A stretch of DNA of 64,000 nt from Alitta virens. Lineage: Eukaryota > Annelida > Polychaeta > Phyllodocida > Nereididae. This document shows positions 10,573 through 23,400 of this stretch, one piece after another. The stretch's first letter is position 1, and the number at the start of each line of letters is the position of its first letter. The notes beneath the pieces were generated by a model. The model did not search any database. It saw only the letters and a list, made by a program, of their open reading frames with translations, and was not told where the DNA came from. The stretch is from assembly GCA_932294295.1 (NCBI GenBank), contig OW028574.1:31876145-31940144 (forward strand), read 5' to 3'. The translations under genes and the position numbers were made by a program.

Positions 10573-11011
10573 ATTCAAGGGAATTTTCAATTTTGTCAAT
10601 TTTCAGAAACCACGACGACAAAAAATTAATAATTTATATAAAATAAATATCTAAAATTAATACTGTAAACTTCAAATACAATTATAAGTGATCATATATA
10701 TATACAGACTGAAACTTTTTAATTGAAACCAGTCACATTTACCTGGGAAATACTTCTTTTAGATAGGAACTATGACATTTATTTTCATTTAATATACAGG
10801 CTGGATGTATAGAGATGTATATAGGTACAGGTAGAAGAAAATAGATAAATGAGAAAGCATATATCCTACAAAAAAAGCTGCAAATAGTACAATTGGCCGT
10901 TTTGGTACGTGGTCGTTTTATCCTTTGGCCGTTTTTGCGATTGGCCGTCCTGGTATGTTGGCCGTTATGAATTTGGCCATTTTGACCAGACCCCGTATTA
11001 TTGACAGGGCG

Positions 11012-11290
11012 GGTATTATCGACACTCACATTAGAATGTTAAAAAAAAATTTGTACATTGTAATTTGTTTATATAATCAATATGACAATACGCCAAGAAG
11101 AAGGATATCAGAACTGATTGTCAACAACAACAACAACAGTATCTGTAGACTGTACAACTGAGTACAGTTACTACAGATTACACTATACAGATAGAAATTA
11201 ATTTAACTGTACATAAAGTTTCATAAACAGTTGGCCTGTGTACGACATTGTAGTCTGTGTACGTATACATTTTCCTTTCATTCATCACAG
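11012..11290. other. Non-coding stretch before the first visible CGRRF1 exon
   Basis: AT-rich sequence with a short CAACAA run (about 11123-11137). The last bases form a splice acceptor (tttcattcatcacag). Most likely intron. Confidence 0.5.
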
Positions 11291-11421
11291 GTTGAGTACT
11301 GACCATTTCAACACCAGTGCAGATGTATCACCGAGTAGTTTTGTTCCGGCACAGGCAATGACCGGTGTTAACAACCCATTTGCATTAACAGTGAAGGACA
11401 CGTCTTCTGCGTCTTTGAAAG
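11291..11421 (+). CDS. CGRRF1: CGRRF1 exon with VNNPFALTV segment
   Basis: Acceptor ...catcacag before 11291, donor GTAATC at 11422. It ends one base into a codon, which the next exon completes. Confidence 0.8.
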
Positions 11422-14400
11422 GTAATCAATGATGACAATTATGTGTAGAACCAGTATTGTGATGATTTTCTGGCAAGATGTTTTTATATAAATGCCTGTA
11501 AGCACAAGAATAATAATTGCCATTATAATATTTTGTTATTATTCCCCAGATGGAGTGACAGTCACTATAACCAGCCAAGTTTCTTTCACCCTTCAAGAAT
11601 TCTGGGGAGTTGAAATAGGAAAAGTGTACAAGGAAATCTTCCAGCCCTGGTCATCATTTGAAGAGAAGTTCTCACAAAACCGACTATTCGACAAAATCAC
11701 CCAAGTAAAGAGTGAACAGAAATTGTATCCTTCAAACAATTATCTTGATGTTGGTGATTCTAATTCTGTTTGTAAACCATTCCAAACAAATATAATTTTT
11801 TAATACGTTATGCAATTGCATTGAATGATTAGACTTGGTCTATTGTGAAATCAAATACACCAGAATCACTTTCAAAATTATCTGAACTCTTTTATCCAGA
11901 AGGTTTCTAGAAACCTTGAGGATATTGGAATGAGTACATCAGAGTGAAAAGGGGATGAGTCATGAAAATTTTCAAATGGATAACCTCAGTGTGGAGATCA
12001 AGCTGAGCAGTGTCACATAGGGCCCAGTATACTTTAAAATGCATTGCGCAATATTGTTTGGCTCGATTCGTAAGGACGAAAAGGAGTATTGTATGCTTAA
12101 AATGAGTATGTATGGGGCTCAGAACATTCGTCATTTCACTAACAGGCACTTGCTCACCCGACAGCCTAGCTCCTGGAGCTTTGATAGCATTTAGCAATGT
12201 TTTAAACTTTTTAAGGCGTTTTCATGCTAGAAAGGTTTTTCTGAAGTCACGTTCGTGTGTTATTGACTTATTCCAACTTAGTTTTCTCTGTTAGAGGTAG
12301 TTTTTGAGCTGTAGTAGATTGTATTTGAGCCGACCACCGTTCTGACATGTATGGGAAATACTCAATCAGTGTGAAGATGCCTACTGGGCACCCCAGAAGT
12401 CCACTGGGTTGATTCCTGGCCAGGAAGCAGCCAGTGTTTTTACCCTGTCAGGGAACAATTAGTTTTCAAAAGCTAAAGCTGGGTTAACTATGTGTCAATC
12501 CAAATTACTTGAAGTGTTGATTCAGATTCATTTATTGGCCATTATAATAATATAGGTCAAATAAATTGCAGGCTGACTCCCTTTTATCAATAATATTATA
12601 ATTCTGAATAAAAAAAAATAGTTATGAGAAGAAAATATTTATATTAAGATTAGAACAAAGATGAATGAATTTTAAGGGGAAAAAAAAAGAAAATGAAGAA
12701 AAAAAAAGATAGAAAAATGAACAATACAAATTAGTAAGCAAAATAATTATCAAACAAGATACATATTCAAATCATATGATTGCAAACTTATCGACACTTG
12801 GGTATCCCAGGTTACACTTAATTGAATTTCACATTTAGCCATTTGCAGTTAAAGGAGGGTGCAGTGGGTACTATCAGTTATTAGTAGTTTATACAACAGT
12901 ATCACCACCTTCTGGATTCCGCGCCAATAGGCTCTAGTTTGATGTTCTGCTTCCTTTCCTTGACATAATTTTAGATTTAATTGTTGTTGTAAATCTTTGG
13001 ATTATAATGCACAATGCGTTCAACAAGAGGGTGACACCAGTCAGCTTGACCTAGGACCAGTACCGAGAGGACTCTACCCTTTAGTGTTAGTCTTGGCTGT
13101 CAGTGATTCTGCGAGTGTGCCAGAAAATTCTATAGTAAGTCAATTCAACTTCCAATAGCTCTGAACATTTCAATACTGTGATGACTAAATTTTTGGTGTA
13201 TTCACGTCATAATTACTTGTTATTTTCTTGTTTGCCTATAAACAGGTATGCATGGTTAGCGTTTTTCACTTGAAAGATGAAGTGGTCACAGTGTCCTCGC
13301 ACATCATCAGTCAGTATGTGAGGACAACATCGAATCAGCCTGTATGTTTACAGGTAAGATTGACATGTTTTTCCTCACTAAGTCAAACGATCTATGGATC
13401 TGTAGCTGTCTAGTGGAAGCAATATTTATACAATTCAGATTAAATAACAGTAAACCTTGCCTAAGTAGAATGTGCCATTATGACTCTGTCAAAATTGCAT
13501 AATTTGATCAACTAAAATGAACAAAGTTAACAGATGACATTTTTTAAGTATTAAAGTGCTGGAGAATTGCCCCACCAGCCCCTGCAAATCCCCACCACTC
13601 GATGCAATATTCCCCACCAGAAAAGGCCCCCATGTCATTTTGTTTGCAACTTTAGAAAAATGTCATGCAATGTATTTCCCAAAATGACCTTATACATATT
13701 ATAAAGGCCCTGCACGGTTGCACTGCAACCACTGCTTGTTTGACACACACAGCTGATCCTTCCTTTAGTTCAGTTATTAGATGTCGTGGAGTAAAGTAAG
13801 ACTTGGAATATGTATTATCAATTTGGTAAGTGACAATTTCCTTCATGAATGTCAGTGTCATGTGTACCAATGCAGTAGGTCTTTATTGTAGACCTCAAAG
13901 GAAAATGTTAGTTAATATTCTTTGTGATAGGTAGAAAGTGATGCAAAAAATGAAAGATCTAAAGTTTATCTTGCTGAGGTTCACTGACTTAGCCAATACA
14001 GTCATTTGGCCATTACTCTGGACTAAGTTTTTCCATACAATCACGCAGAAACTATCATACATATGTACATCACTAACATGAATTCCAAATAGTAGACCAA
14101 AACAAACAAAAAACACGTTTTAGTACTGTTTGACAGGAAATAGGGTACAGTTATTTGTCCTTCAGGGGTAGTTAAAAAAAATGATCAGGTTTAATTGCTG
14201 CAAAAATTCTAAACAAACAGCACGGTGTGCCTATAATTCCTGTTTGTGACTCATATATGTCAGAAACAAGTTTATAGAAATATACAATTTTAAATCTCTA
14301 GATCTCCTAAATTATATTTAATGATATTTTTAGATTGAGAATGCCATATGGTAAATGAATTGCTGAAAAAATGTATGCACCTTGCAATCTGGAATGTTAG

Positions 14401-15898
14401 AAGCATTAAAATTTCAAGTTTTGCTGCTTCATAATCTCCTGACTCCCCGGTACTCAGACCTATTGGTTTCTTCCTACAGAAGAAAAGAAATTATATATCT
14501 TCATACATTCAGCAGCTCCAAATTGCTAGTTACTTATTCATTATGGCCTAATCCACTATTAATGAAGACAAAAGTGTGACATTTGTGTAGAATGACCTAT
14601 GGACCGCACATACTGAATGAAATTATCAAACCAATGGACTAAATTGATTGTCAGACTCCTTTTACAAACTGATACAGTGCTGTAACTTGTCCTTGTTCTT
14701 ACAAAGGACAAATATAACATTATTTGCACGTGAAGTCGATAATTCAAAATCAGTGTTCAATACAGTTGACATAAAAATCACATCATGATTCCTATTTATC
14801 AATAAATGCAATTTTTTTAAATGATAAAAATACTACTAAGAACTATAATGCTGATTGTTATACCAGAATTTTAACAAAATATAACTACATAGATTTGGCT
14901 GTGTTACGCTTGTGACAGTGACTTTAACATCAACTGCTGCGACACAAACCATGAACGAGGAAATATTCACATAATTTTTACCACATCACTTAATACTAAT
15001 GCCAACTGCATAATATATTAAATATGGACATGAATTTACAAGATATTGCCTTGCAAAATTCGCCGGCACACCAAAATTGTCAAAATATGCAACTGTTGCT
15101 CAAAATATCACCAAATTCTCTGTCACTCTTTGCTACACAGGGCCCAAACTTTGTTGTCGGAATGCATTACATGTACATAACTGAAGTTGCTTAGAGCTCT
15201 AGAAGTGACTGCCCTATCGAGCTAAATTCCCCACCACTATGTCACTCTTTGCTACACAGGGCCCAAACTTTGTTGTCGGAATGCATTACATGTACATAAC
15301 TGAAGTTGCTTAGAGCTCTAGAAGTGACTGCCCTATCGAGCTAAATTCCCCACCACTGCAATTTTATTAAAAAATGCCTTGGCATCATCATTATGATTTA
15401 AATTGCCTATGTATTCTATTTTTAATCTTTGCATAACTCGAATCATATCAGGAGGGATTCAACTCAGGCAAAGTTTACTGTAACTAAGTGTAAAACACAC
15501 TTAATATTTCATTTTTAATTGTTTCTCAGCAATTGTTTGTGGCGTCATCAGATGAACATGAACAATCACAGAGGCAGGAAGCAGAGTTATCGGATGACCA
15601 CATGGCCCAAAGTAATCAAGAGAATGTAACGGGGAACTGCATCATATGTCAAACGGAGTCAATTAGCAGAGTGATACTACCATGCAGACATGCATGCGTT
15701 TGTGATGACTGTTTCTTGCGTCTAGACAAATGTCCGATGTGCCGAGGACCGATAATCTCATTTTTCATGTTGGACGGATCAACAACTTCAGAAAATTTGA
15801 CACCAGAGACTCCGACGGCAACTTCAGGTGCTCAAGAGCAACCGTGGTGGTATAGGTTTAATAACTCTCTTAACGAGTTTTTCGGAATCACCTCATAG
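11291..15898 (+). CDS. CGRRF1: CGRRF1-like RING-finger E3 ubiquitin ligase (5' exon missing)
   Basis: Five exons are supported: 11291-11421, 11550 to about 11725, about 12975-13134, 13246-13353 and 15530-15898. Together they follow the order of vertebrate CGRRF1 (cell growth regulator with RING finger domain 1): a VNNPFALTV segment matching the vertebrate VKNPFGLEI, a central region with VPRGLYPLV (vertebrate VPRSRYPLV) and CMVSVFHL (vertebrate SMVSVIHI), then a C-terminal RING. The RING is C3HC4: CIIC, CRHACVCDDC, CPMC. Vertebrate CGRRF1 begins with an N-terminal membrane anchor; that exon was not found and may lie before the window or be hidden by the transposon at 6.3-11.0 kb. The product should transfer ubiquitin at the ER membrane. 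The gene converges on GCH1. The third exon junction is uncertain. Confidence 0.85.
11550..11725 (+). CDS. CGRRF1: CGRRF1 exon with FWGVEIGKVYKEIF segment
   Basis: Acceptor attccccag ends at 11549. The frame stays open to about 11800. The donor is uncertain: candidates are GTAAAG at 11703 and GTATCC near 11726; only the latter keeps phase with the acceptor at 12974. The segment aligns with the vertebrate region just before YCQLPRDTK. Confidence 0.6.
11727..12974. other. CGRRF1 intron
   Basis: AT-rich intron. The only internal structure noticed is an A-rich tract (about 12607-12720) and a stretch near 12385-12425 vaguely like a pol III B box (gggttgattcctgg). Confidence 0.5.
12975..13134 (+). 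CDS. CGRRF1: CGRRF1 exon with LGPVPRGLYPLV segment
   Basis: The donor GTAAGT at 13135 is clear. The 5' border is inferred from the acceptor attttag at 12974 and from similarity extending back to CVQQEGDTS, which matches the vertebrate YCQLPRDTK region. Confidence 0.7.
13246..13353 (+). CDS. CGRRF1: CGRRF1 exon with CMVSVFHL segment
   Basis: Acceptor ataaacag ends at 13245, donor GTAAGA at 13354. Phase 0 on both sides. Confidence 0.85.
13354..15529. other. CGRRF1 intron with perfect 119-bp duplication
   Basis: No exon is seen inside. It holds the 119-bp tandem duplication at 15121-15358 (listed separately) and diverged repeat words shared with 1895-1955. Confidence 0.5.
15121..15358. repeat. 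Perfect 119-bp tandem duplication
   Basis: 15121-15239 is repeated at 15240-15358 with no mismatch except at the outer edge. It includes CCCAAACTTTGTTGTCGGAA. Complete identity points to a very recent event. It sits about 170 bp before the last CGRRF1 exon. Confidence 0.95.
15530..15898 (+). CDS. CGRRF1: CGRRF1 terminal exon with RING domain
   Basis: Acceptor tttctcag ends at 15529; the reading frame continues phase 0 from the previous exon into QLFVASSDE (vertebrate QLFMSANNN). The C3HC4 RING lies at about 15637-15755, and the stop is TAG at 15896-15898. A Ser/Thr-rich tail of about 45 residues follows the RING. Confidence 0.9.
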   Translation, partial: QLFVASSDEHEQSQRQEAELSDDHMAQSNQENVTGNCIICQTESISRVILPCRHACVCDDCFLRLDKCPMCRGPIISFFMLDGSTTSENLTPETPTATSGAQEQPWWYRFNNSLNEFFGITS

Positions 15899-16444
15899 AC
15901 TAACTAATGTTTCCGTTGCTGCTCTTTTTTTCTTGAGAAGATGGAGAGCTGGGAGTGGCAGGCCACTCATCTTGGGATACTTCAATTTGTTTGTCAACCT
16001 GCACAGACTGTGTAGAATTATGTCCTAGGAATGTTAACTGTTTTATATGCCATGTTCCTATACATGATTTCAAAATTTCAGACAGATGACTATTTACTCG
16101 CTGCTTGTGACACAAACTTATACAGCAAAACTTTATACCTAAAGAAGTGCTACCTAAGTGATCTGAAATTTTATGTAATCTTAATTGTAAACTACATTAC
16201 ATCAGAAATCACGGTTGGTGTTGTTTCGGCAATCTGTCAAGTGGTATTTTATGGGGTGATGTGAATTGGAATTCCATTCTATTGCATAATTTCCAGTTTA
16301 TCTAGGTCACTCCATGACTGATGTATTTGGTTGCCCTTCATTGCTTGGAAGTGCCCATGCGTAATACTTTATTTTATAGGTAATCATATTATGAGTAACT
16401 GGAAACCTTTTAATATTATTTACTCAAGTAAGATATTTCAGCAA

Positions 16445-16706
16445 AAATAAAACTGCTAATATTACGCAGCACTAGAATTGTTAATTTGTGCTTCTGTAGA
16501 AGAAATTTGCACATGCAGTTGTTCCTGTTTATCCCTCTGAATGTTTATAATTGTTGTTATTGAACCCGATTGTTTTGCTTCATATCCAGTTTGATGATTA
16601 TGAAATAGATATTTTTTTTTAAAACAGTTTTGTCAATGTGTAGTCAACATGTTTTATTGTTAATTGCGGCTTTCTGTGATTGTCTACTTTCTCTGAATTC
16701 AATAAA
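16445..16706 (+). terminator. Candidate CGRRF1 polyadenylation signals
   Basis: AATAAA occurs at about 16445 and 16701, 550-800 bp after the stop codon. Either could end the transcript. Inferred from the hexamer only. Confidence 0.35.
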
Positions 16707-17577
16707 CATGAAAATCTATGCTGATTTATAATCTTCTATTACGTGACATGCATACTCTACTACAAATACACCCTTTGCAGGCTTTTTCAAGCATGGACCT
16801 TTGTCAATTGCCTGGGGAGTATACAGCCCATTGAAAAGGATAAATGACCTGCAGGGGCTAGTACTCTACAGTCGCAATTACAGCCTATATATTTTATATA
16901 GGCAAGTACCCATTTACACCTGGGTGGAGAGGAGCAAAGAGTTACCGAGGATCTGCTCAGTTCCTCTGTATGTGCTGTGCTGGGGGCTCGAACCTGCAAG
17001 CTTTCAATTTGAAGCACTCAAACCAGGCCATGAAAACTCCTGCACCAAATAATAGTAAAATACAACAAAAACTAGCAAATATGATACTGATGCTACTTAT
17101 ATATTTATTATTGAAAGAAGGCGTCACCTGCACCTGCATGGCAAGTAAAATTAGAATGACCACAACATTCTTAGTAATGAAAAGAACTATTCAAGAACAG
17201 CACAAATCTGATGCTAACAAGATGGCTGTTCCATTTAAACTTGGAGAGGGGGTAGGTAAATTAAAATTAAGTTCTTGTTGTATTAGGTCTCAGACAAAAT
17301 ATTGGGTGATTTTTCTTTTGTAATAAATCAAAATACATGTAGAAATAGCACAGTAGTGAAGTAAAACTGAACCATATATGATCATTGGTGATACTGGATT
17401 ATCCTCAACGCTCTTAACATTTGAAGCAATTTGGGATGGCATTAAGGAAATTAGGAAAAATGTGTCACTCTTCTCTGCCAACTTATGCTGGAACAGCCAT
17501 ATTAACTCGATATAGACAACTATTTACTTAATTTATTGATATTTACTTCATATACATAAATGTCATGTGCAGGTCTT

Positions 17578-17736
17578 CACAGCCATCCACAACTGAATTG
17601 ATCAAACAGTATCGTCCATTTATATATATTGTCATTAAACTCAAAATGCACCATTTTAGTCACAGCCATAATAGTGTCAATTTCAGTAACACCAGAATAA
17701 ACCTTACAAATATAACATTCTAATATGCCAACATTT

Positions 17737-17783
<47 letters not shown>

Positions 17784-19215
17784 GTTGTAAATTGCTAGTA
17801 CTGTTCATGTTTTGAATCATGAATACTTCACATTGTGTATTGTCCTACACCGGACGCCTGCTTAATGCGTAGAATGAACATTTTCCTAGTGGACAGCTAC
17901 AACAACAAATTACCTAACACACCTGTAATCAATACCTCAAGAAAGGTGTGTTAAAAGTGTACCATAACAATGTAACATCGAAAAATATTTGCACAGCACT
18001 GACTGGAAATATAACAATGAGTATTTTCAGAACAGTACACTGTATTTATAATAAAATTGTAGAGATAAATACTAATATACATCATCTACGGGTATATTTT
18101 GATACAATATACATGATATAACATTTTCACAGCCACTTGAAACGTTTTTGGAGCACATGTCCTTGCAAACTAACTCGCTGGACCACCATCCAAATTTCAA
18201 GTCAAGGATACATGCAACGGATATGTAACCATGCACTGTAGAATTATATCCATGTACACAAATCTTTCCCAACATGAAAGTAATGTCTGGTAGTCTGGTG
18301 AGCTTACCTCAACAGGACAAATACATATTCAAAATTGCTATGAATGCTGACCACATTCTGAATATACTTGTATATGGTAAAAGAACTGCATTAAACAGCA
18401 GGAAGGGGCTGACAATGTCATGACATCGCAACTGAAAACTCATGCATACATAAATAAAATTACTGTATTATTGCAGTATTAGGCCTACTATGCGACTTAT
18501 AAAGAATGTGGGAATAAAATACCATCAATCTGAATTTCTGATAAATACATAAAAATATAAGTAGAGAAATATACATAAACATGTTTACATATTATAATTT
18601 TATTAGCATTAGTACATTTAATTAAATTTTAAACTTTCCAACTATCATTTATCATTGAGATCTCACTGACTCTAACTTTATGGAATTTCACAGCCTTGAT
18701 TTTGATACTATATATATCAAGTTATATATTATCAGACCAAACATTGCATTTCAGGGACAGTAAGTGATGATAAAAAATTCATATTCAAGTTTGAAGTTAA
18801 TATTCCTACAAGCCTACATTTGGACTTTTTTTCCTGAAATTCATAAATAACTCTGTCTCAACAAGCACAGCCATTTAAATTGCAAATTTATCGTTGATAA
18901 AAAGTTATGCCATAATGCCATGGCCGAGCAAAAAAGCATTTGGTAAATTCATCTGACAAACACCATAATATCCACTAATGAATTCACAGCCATATGATAT
19001 AATTTATACATGTATAATGTCCACAGCCTTCTTATCAATAAATATTAACATGTAATGAATATTTTTAAGTGATACATGTATAACATAACTTGACATTACT
19101 TCAGTAATTTTTTTAACCATCTCACCTTCATTAAAAGCAAAATATGATTGTATATATATATACACATCTGTTAACATTTGCAGTAATGTGTAAAGTTCAT
19201 AGTGAAAGCACAGCC
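17578..19215. repeat. Cluster of eight CACAGCC motifs
   Basis: CACAGCC starts at 17578, 17661, 18128, 18689, 18866, 18985, 19022 and 19209, always on the + strand and usually followed by A or T. In the GCH1 sense direction the motif reads GGCTGTG and lies 1.1-2.7 kb past the stop codon. No shared flanking sequence is evident, so this is not an ordinary tandem repeat. It could be a set of RNA-binding or miRNA sites in a long 3' UTR. Confidence 0.6.
17739..17774. repeat. (TA)n microsatellite
   Basis: A run of alternating TA of about 36 bp. Confidence 0.9.
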
Positions 19216-20323
19216 TTTTGTGATCCTAATACTTTCTAATCATGCCAATACTAGGTTCAATATATGTCCTCATTGAGATAGGATCTGAACAATTCACATA
19301 TAATTTTGATGATCGAGAAACATATGCCACATATTTTGTAATCATGAAAATAGACACACTCTTCCGAAATAAATACTGATTCGAAAGTCTATTTCAAAAT
19401 GTAAATAATATGCACAATTCACAATACATGTACATTAATAAAACCATCTGAACCATAAATAAACAGATCTTTATAAAAATAATATATAATTTTATCAGTA
19501 TAATTATCAATGATTTTTCAGTTATTACATCACACCACACTTTTTTTTTTTATTCTTTCATATCATGCACCTTGTGTGACTTACTAGAATAAAGTGTACT
19601 GTATATACACGGAAGTAATACACATAGTTTGCATAAAATTTACGCTATATTGTCTAGAAGAATGTTAAATTCTTGGTGTTGCATATGTAAGAACAAAAAA
19701 ATACATGGTCTATTCTAGATGATATTTTGCTGACGTATTTCGGATAAAAGAGTCGTCTTTTTATAAAGTTGAGGGTAATGTGATACACAATGTTGGATAA
19801 CAAGTCAATATAATAATTCTATTCAGTTGAAGTATTTGAAAGGCATACCTTGAAATTTTGAATTTTTAGTTCAAGGACTTCGTATTTATCAAATCCAAAA
19901 TTATCATCATCAATAGTTTAAACAATGAACATTTACTATGGTTTTACATCAGAATGCCCTGTTTAGTTGAGATTTTCAACATTTACAATCTCATCCATAA
20001 TCAAACTCATATTAGAATTTACATAACAGCCCTGATGATAAACTGTATATTCATCACAAAATATGAAAGATGATTTGATTATATGCAGGAATTTTCACAC
20101 TGCCAACATTCACAATAATTAAGTACATGTATTACCAGGAGACATTTTTGTCATGAAGTGTTTTGGACTGGGGCAGTTACCCGCATATCATTAAATTCAA
20201 TAGGAGAGTATTCTAATTTGCATTATTCATAATATGCCTAAGAGGTGGACCAATTTGATTTTAGAATGTTTTTTGTGCAGTGGGGCTAGTTGTGCAATTG
20301 GGGAACAACAGCCCCGTCTCGTT

Positions 20324-20456
20324 TCAGTTGCCATGCCGGATCAACGCTAAGAACTCGTCGCGGGTCTTGGGATCATCACGGAATACTCCGAGCATTGTGC
20401 TGGTCAATGTGCGACTGTTGAGTTTCTGTACCCCTCTCATCACCATACACATGTGT
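20324..20456 (-). CDS. GCH1: GCH1 exon 6
   Basis: Acceptor (tttttattccag on the - strand) next to 20457; encodes [11 protein letters not shown] through LALIRHGN and stop. It contains the zinc-binding Cys of the CMVMRG segment. Confidence 0.95.
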
Positions 20457-23400
20457 CTGGAATAAAAAGAGAAAATGAGACATGAAATAAGTTGTTTGTA
20501 AACAATTACATAAAGTAATATAATACATAAACAATATGCTGAAAAATCTGACAGCAGCAAAGTTAATTGGAAACAATTGTACCAAAAAATAATATTGTTT
20601 GCTTCAGCCATGGAGCAGCACTTAAACTATGGAAATGTTGGCAATATGTCAAATCCCAACTTTCTAACTAATAACCATGCAATTTCTGTGGTTTCTCTGT
20701 GTCCATGACGAATGGCCATATTTCATTAAGGTGATTAGAAAAATATATTTCATATCTATTATTTCTTATTACCATCTTTAGCCTGATTTGTTAAATTGCG
20801 CTGGTGTAATTAGTAGTAAAACGGATCAATCCGATATCAATAATCATTTGCATCCCGTTAAAAACCAAGGAATGCAGTTGCAAATAATATAGTAGTGATA
20901 AGAACAAAAATTAAGATAAACTTACGTAGCTTCAATGACCACTCCAACGCCAGCGGGCTGAACAGCTTCTGTAATGGCTACCGCAATTTGTTTGGTCAAT
21001 CTTTCTTGCACTGCAATAGACAAAGGGATTCATCAAATTACAACAATGCTTGACTGAAAAACTATAAGAGGGTCTAGAAATATGACAACTTGTTACCTAT
21101 ATTTCAATCTATTTTTTGGCATGTTTAGATGGCTCAGCCATGAAGCTAATCCTTCTCCAAAATTAAGGATTTAATTTGTAAGGATGGTAGCTAAGTCCCA
21201 ACCCCATAGCAAAGTGTATTACAAATACGCATATCAACAAAAGTAATTTAGAAGGATGCAGCAGCAATGATGGCAGACATGTGGCACATGTATACAGACG
21301 ATAATGAATTAATTTTGGCCACCCATGACTTTTGCAATGATGCAGCCAACAGTTTTTGCCATGATATATGGTACAGCCATTGATGGGACAGCACACACGC
21401 GGCAATACTTTGAAAAAGGTTACTCAAGAATATGCCTATTTACCCATATATTGACGGTTTATCCCAATACCAAATTACAACATTCTTAAGTCTGCAAGAA
21501 TGCATAACAACCAGAATATTATATATATTTTTTGATAATTTTACAATGAAATAACCCTGTTACTTTAACAAAGAAAATCTCTGCACATAGTGCATGTAGA
21601 CTGCATTAATATACCACAAAATCGGGTACACTTGATGTTATTTTGACCATGGCCAAAGATACTGTGCACTAAGCTTCAAAGGGCTTAAATACCAATTTAC
21701 TTCGGCACTCAAGAATTCTTAAAAACTTTAAACTTGCTTTGCACCATTTTGATCTGTGAATCATTCTCTACAGAAAACATGCACTTGAAATCCAAGTTAC
21801 TGGCTTGTTTACAACCCAATTTCCTGGACTACAGTATACAGCAACTGCTGTGTCATTGAAAACCACATGCCCTAATATAACTGTCCCTGGAGCAGCACAG
21901 AATGCATTAAATGTCATGATTTTTTAGTTTTAGGAAGCTAATAGGTTACATATCTAATTTATGCAAAAATAAGTTGCCTATATTAAGCCAATTCAGAGCG
22001 AGACTCGACAAAATCCCTTTTTTTCATAGGCGGCCAAAGTTACCACGAGGTGGCCAAAGATACCCAGGTTTACGGTAATAATCATGATGATAACACTCCT
22101 GTAATAACATTGATTTAACATATGTTACATTTTCCATACAATTTCTGTGTTCTCCGTGTCCATGATAAATGGCCATAGTTGAAAAATATAATTTATTTTT
22201 TCACAGACTAGTGTTATAGTCTGTCCATTTTGTACTGCTCCATGTTTTGTATGAAAAACATGACTGAAAATCATGCAGATGAATCATACTATACTATCTA
22301 TATTTATGATGTGCACCTCAAAATTATGTTTTCACTCCAGGCTGTTTTAAGTTGTACAGCCTTGACAAGGATTGAGCTTACTGAGTACATTCATGAGCTT
22401 GCCCACAGGCCTAAATAGTCAGATCAATCTATCTGCTTTTCTAAGGTAGATTGGAATATTTCGGCCTGTGACTGGTCCTAATGACTGAAACATAGTTAGT
22501 TTCATTAAAAACGGCCCGTCAAATTGAACCTAGCCAAAGCTGTCATAGCTGGCTACTCAAAATTGGATCTAAAAGTACATACTTATAATATATTAGATCA
22601 ATTTATTACATGTTTAGACCACATCCAGGTACAGGTTGCTACAGACAGCTAGAGCCTGCACTATCCAAAATTGAAATTGCACTCTAAAAAATGATCTTAT
22701 CAACATCATCAGATCCAAATACTCTTGATAATAATGCTCAGGCAATGCACGAGCAAAGCATGACATTGAATGCCAAACGACCTTCAGGAACACCAAATGA
22801 CATTGCTGAGCACATCAGTGCAATGTTGGCAAATTAACTGTGATTGATTTCATGGAAAACAGCTAAAATTTCCAAGGCCCCTCTAGTTAAGTCTTTTGAT
22901 GTGATTCTGACACAGCGACAAGATTAATACGATCATGAAACTTTGTGCCCGGAGCAAGGCATCTTTGACAGAGAAAGGCTAATGGAGTCAGTGATTTGAT
23001 CAGGATAAAAGCTAGAGAGCAAGGAGCCATTTGCCTCCAAGCCATCTATTGGGACGGCCATATATTGCTGAGTGGCACTTCATGTCCCTCCCCCACATAT
23101 ATGCCGCTGGGCAGTTTTTCACTGGCCACTAGTTTTCTTAGTTTTTTTCCTTAAAACTTTGTCGTAATATATCTAAAACAGTGTAGTTGTGCCTTTTGTT
23201 GGGTTGTACATGTATTGTTTTTAATCATTTAATCATTTTGAATGATAGTAATGAGGGGAAAATGTGCAAAATTCATACTTTCTCAGACCTCTACATCTCA
23301 ACTACTATTATATCTATACATGAAATTTGGCTATGTCAAAATGATAGTGCTTTCATTCTCAAAACTTCATTTTAACATTTATTGCACATTATTTTCGTAA

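Larger units (their letters stand above)
6300..11000 (-). mobile_element. 4.7-kb palindromic DNA transposon with XPG/FEN1-like ORF
   Basis: The outer ends carry inverted, reiterated ACGGCC motifs: the left end has about five copies after AGTCAAAACGGCC (6309-6395), and the right end has the complement, ending GGCCATTTTGACC (about 10893-10990). Inside these are long inverted arms, 6546-7283 and 9728-10572, nearly identical. Between the arms lies one large - strand ORF (986 residues). An 11-bp direct repeat GGGTATTATCG flanks the unit (6289-6299 and 11001-11011) and is a candidate target-site duplication. From known families, an XPG-type nuclease domain in a DNA transposon suggests the Academ group; that assignment is inference. 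The element lies upstream of, or in the first intron of, the CGRRF1-like gene. Confidence 0.75.
16710..20323. other. CGRRF1-GCH1 convergent intergenic region
   Basis: AT-rich, with no gene recognised. It holds a dispersed-repeat-like block (about 16895-17035, with 'gtacccatttacacctgggtg'), a TA tract (17739-17774) and eight copies of CACAGCC (17578-19215). The part next to 20323 should be the 3' UTR of GCH1 on the - strand. Confidence 0.5.

Noticed and set aside
17578..19215. miR-71/miR-2 type microRNA cluster suggested by TCACAGCC words
   Set aside because: Mature miR-2 starts TATCACAGCC; none of the copies has that start and no upstream arm complementary to CACAGCC was seen, so no hairpins.
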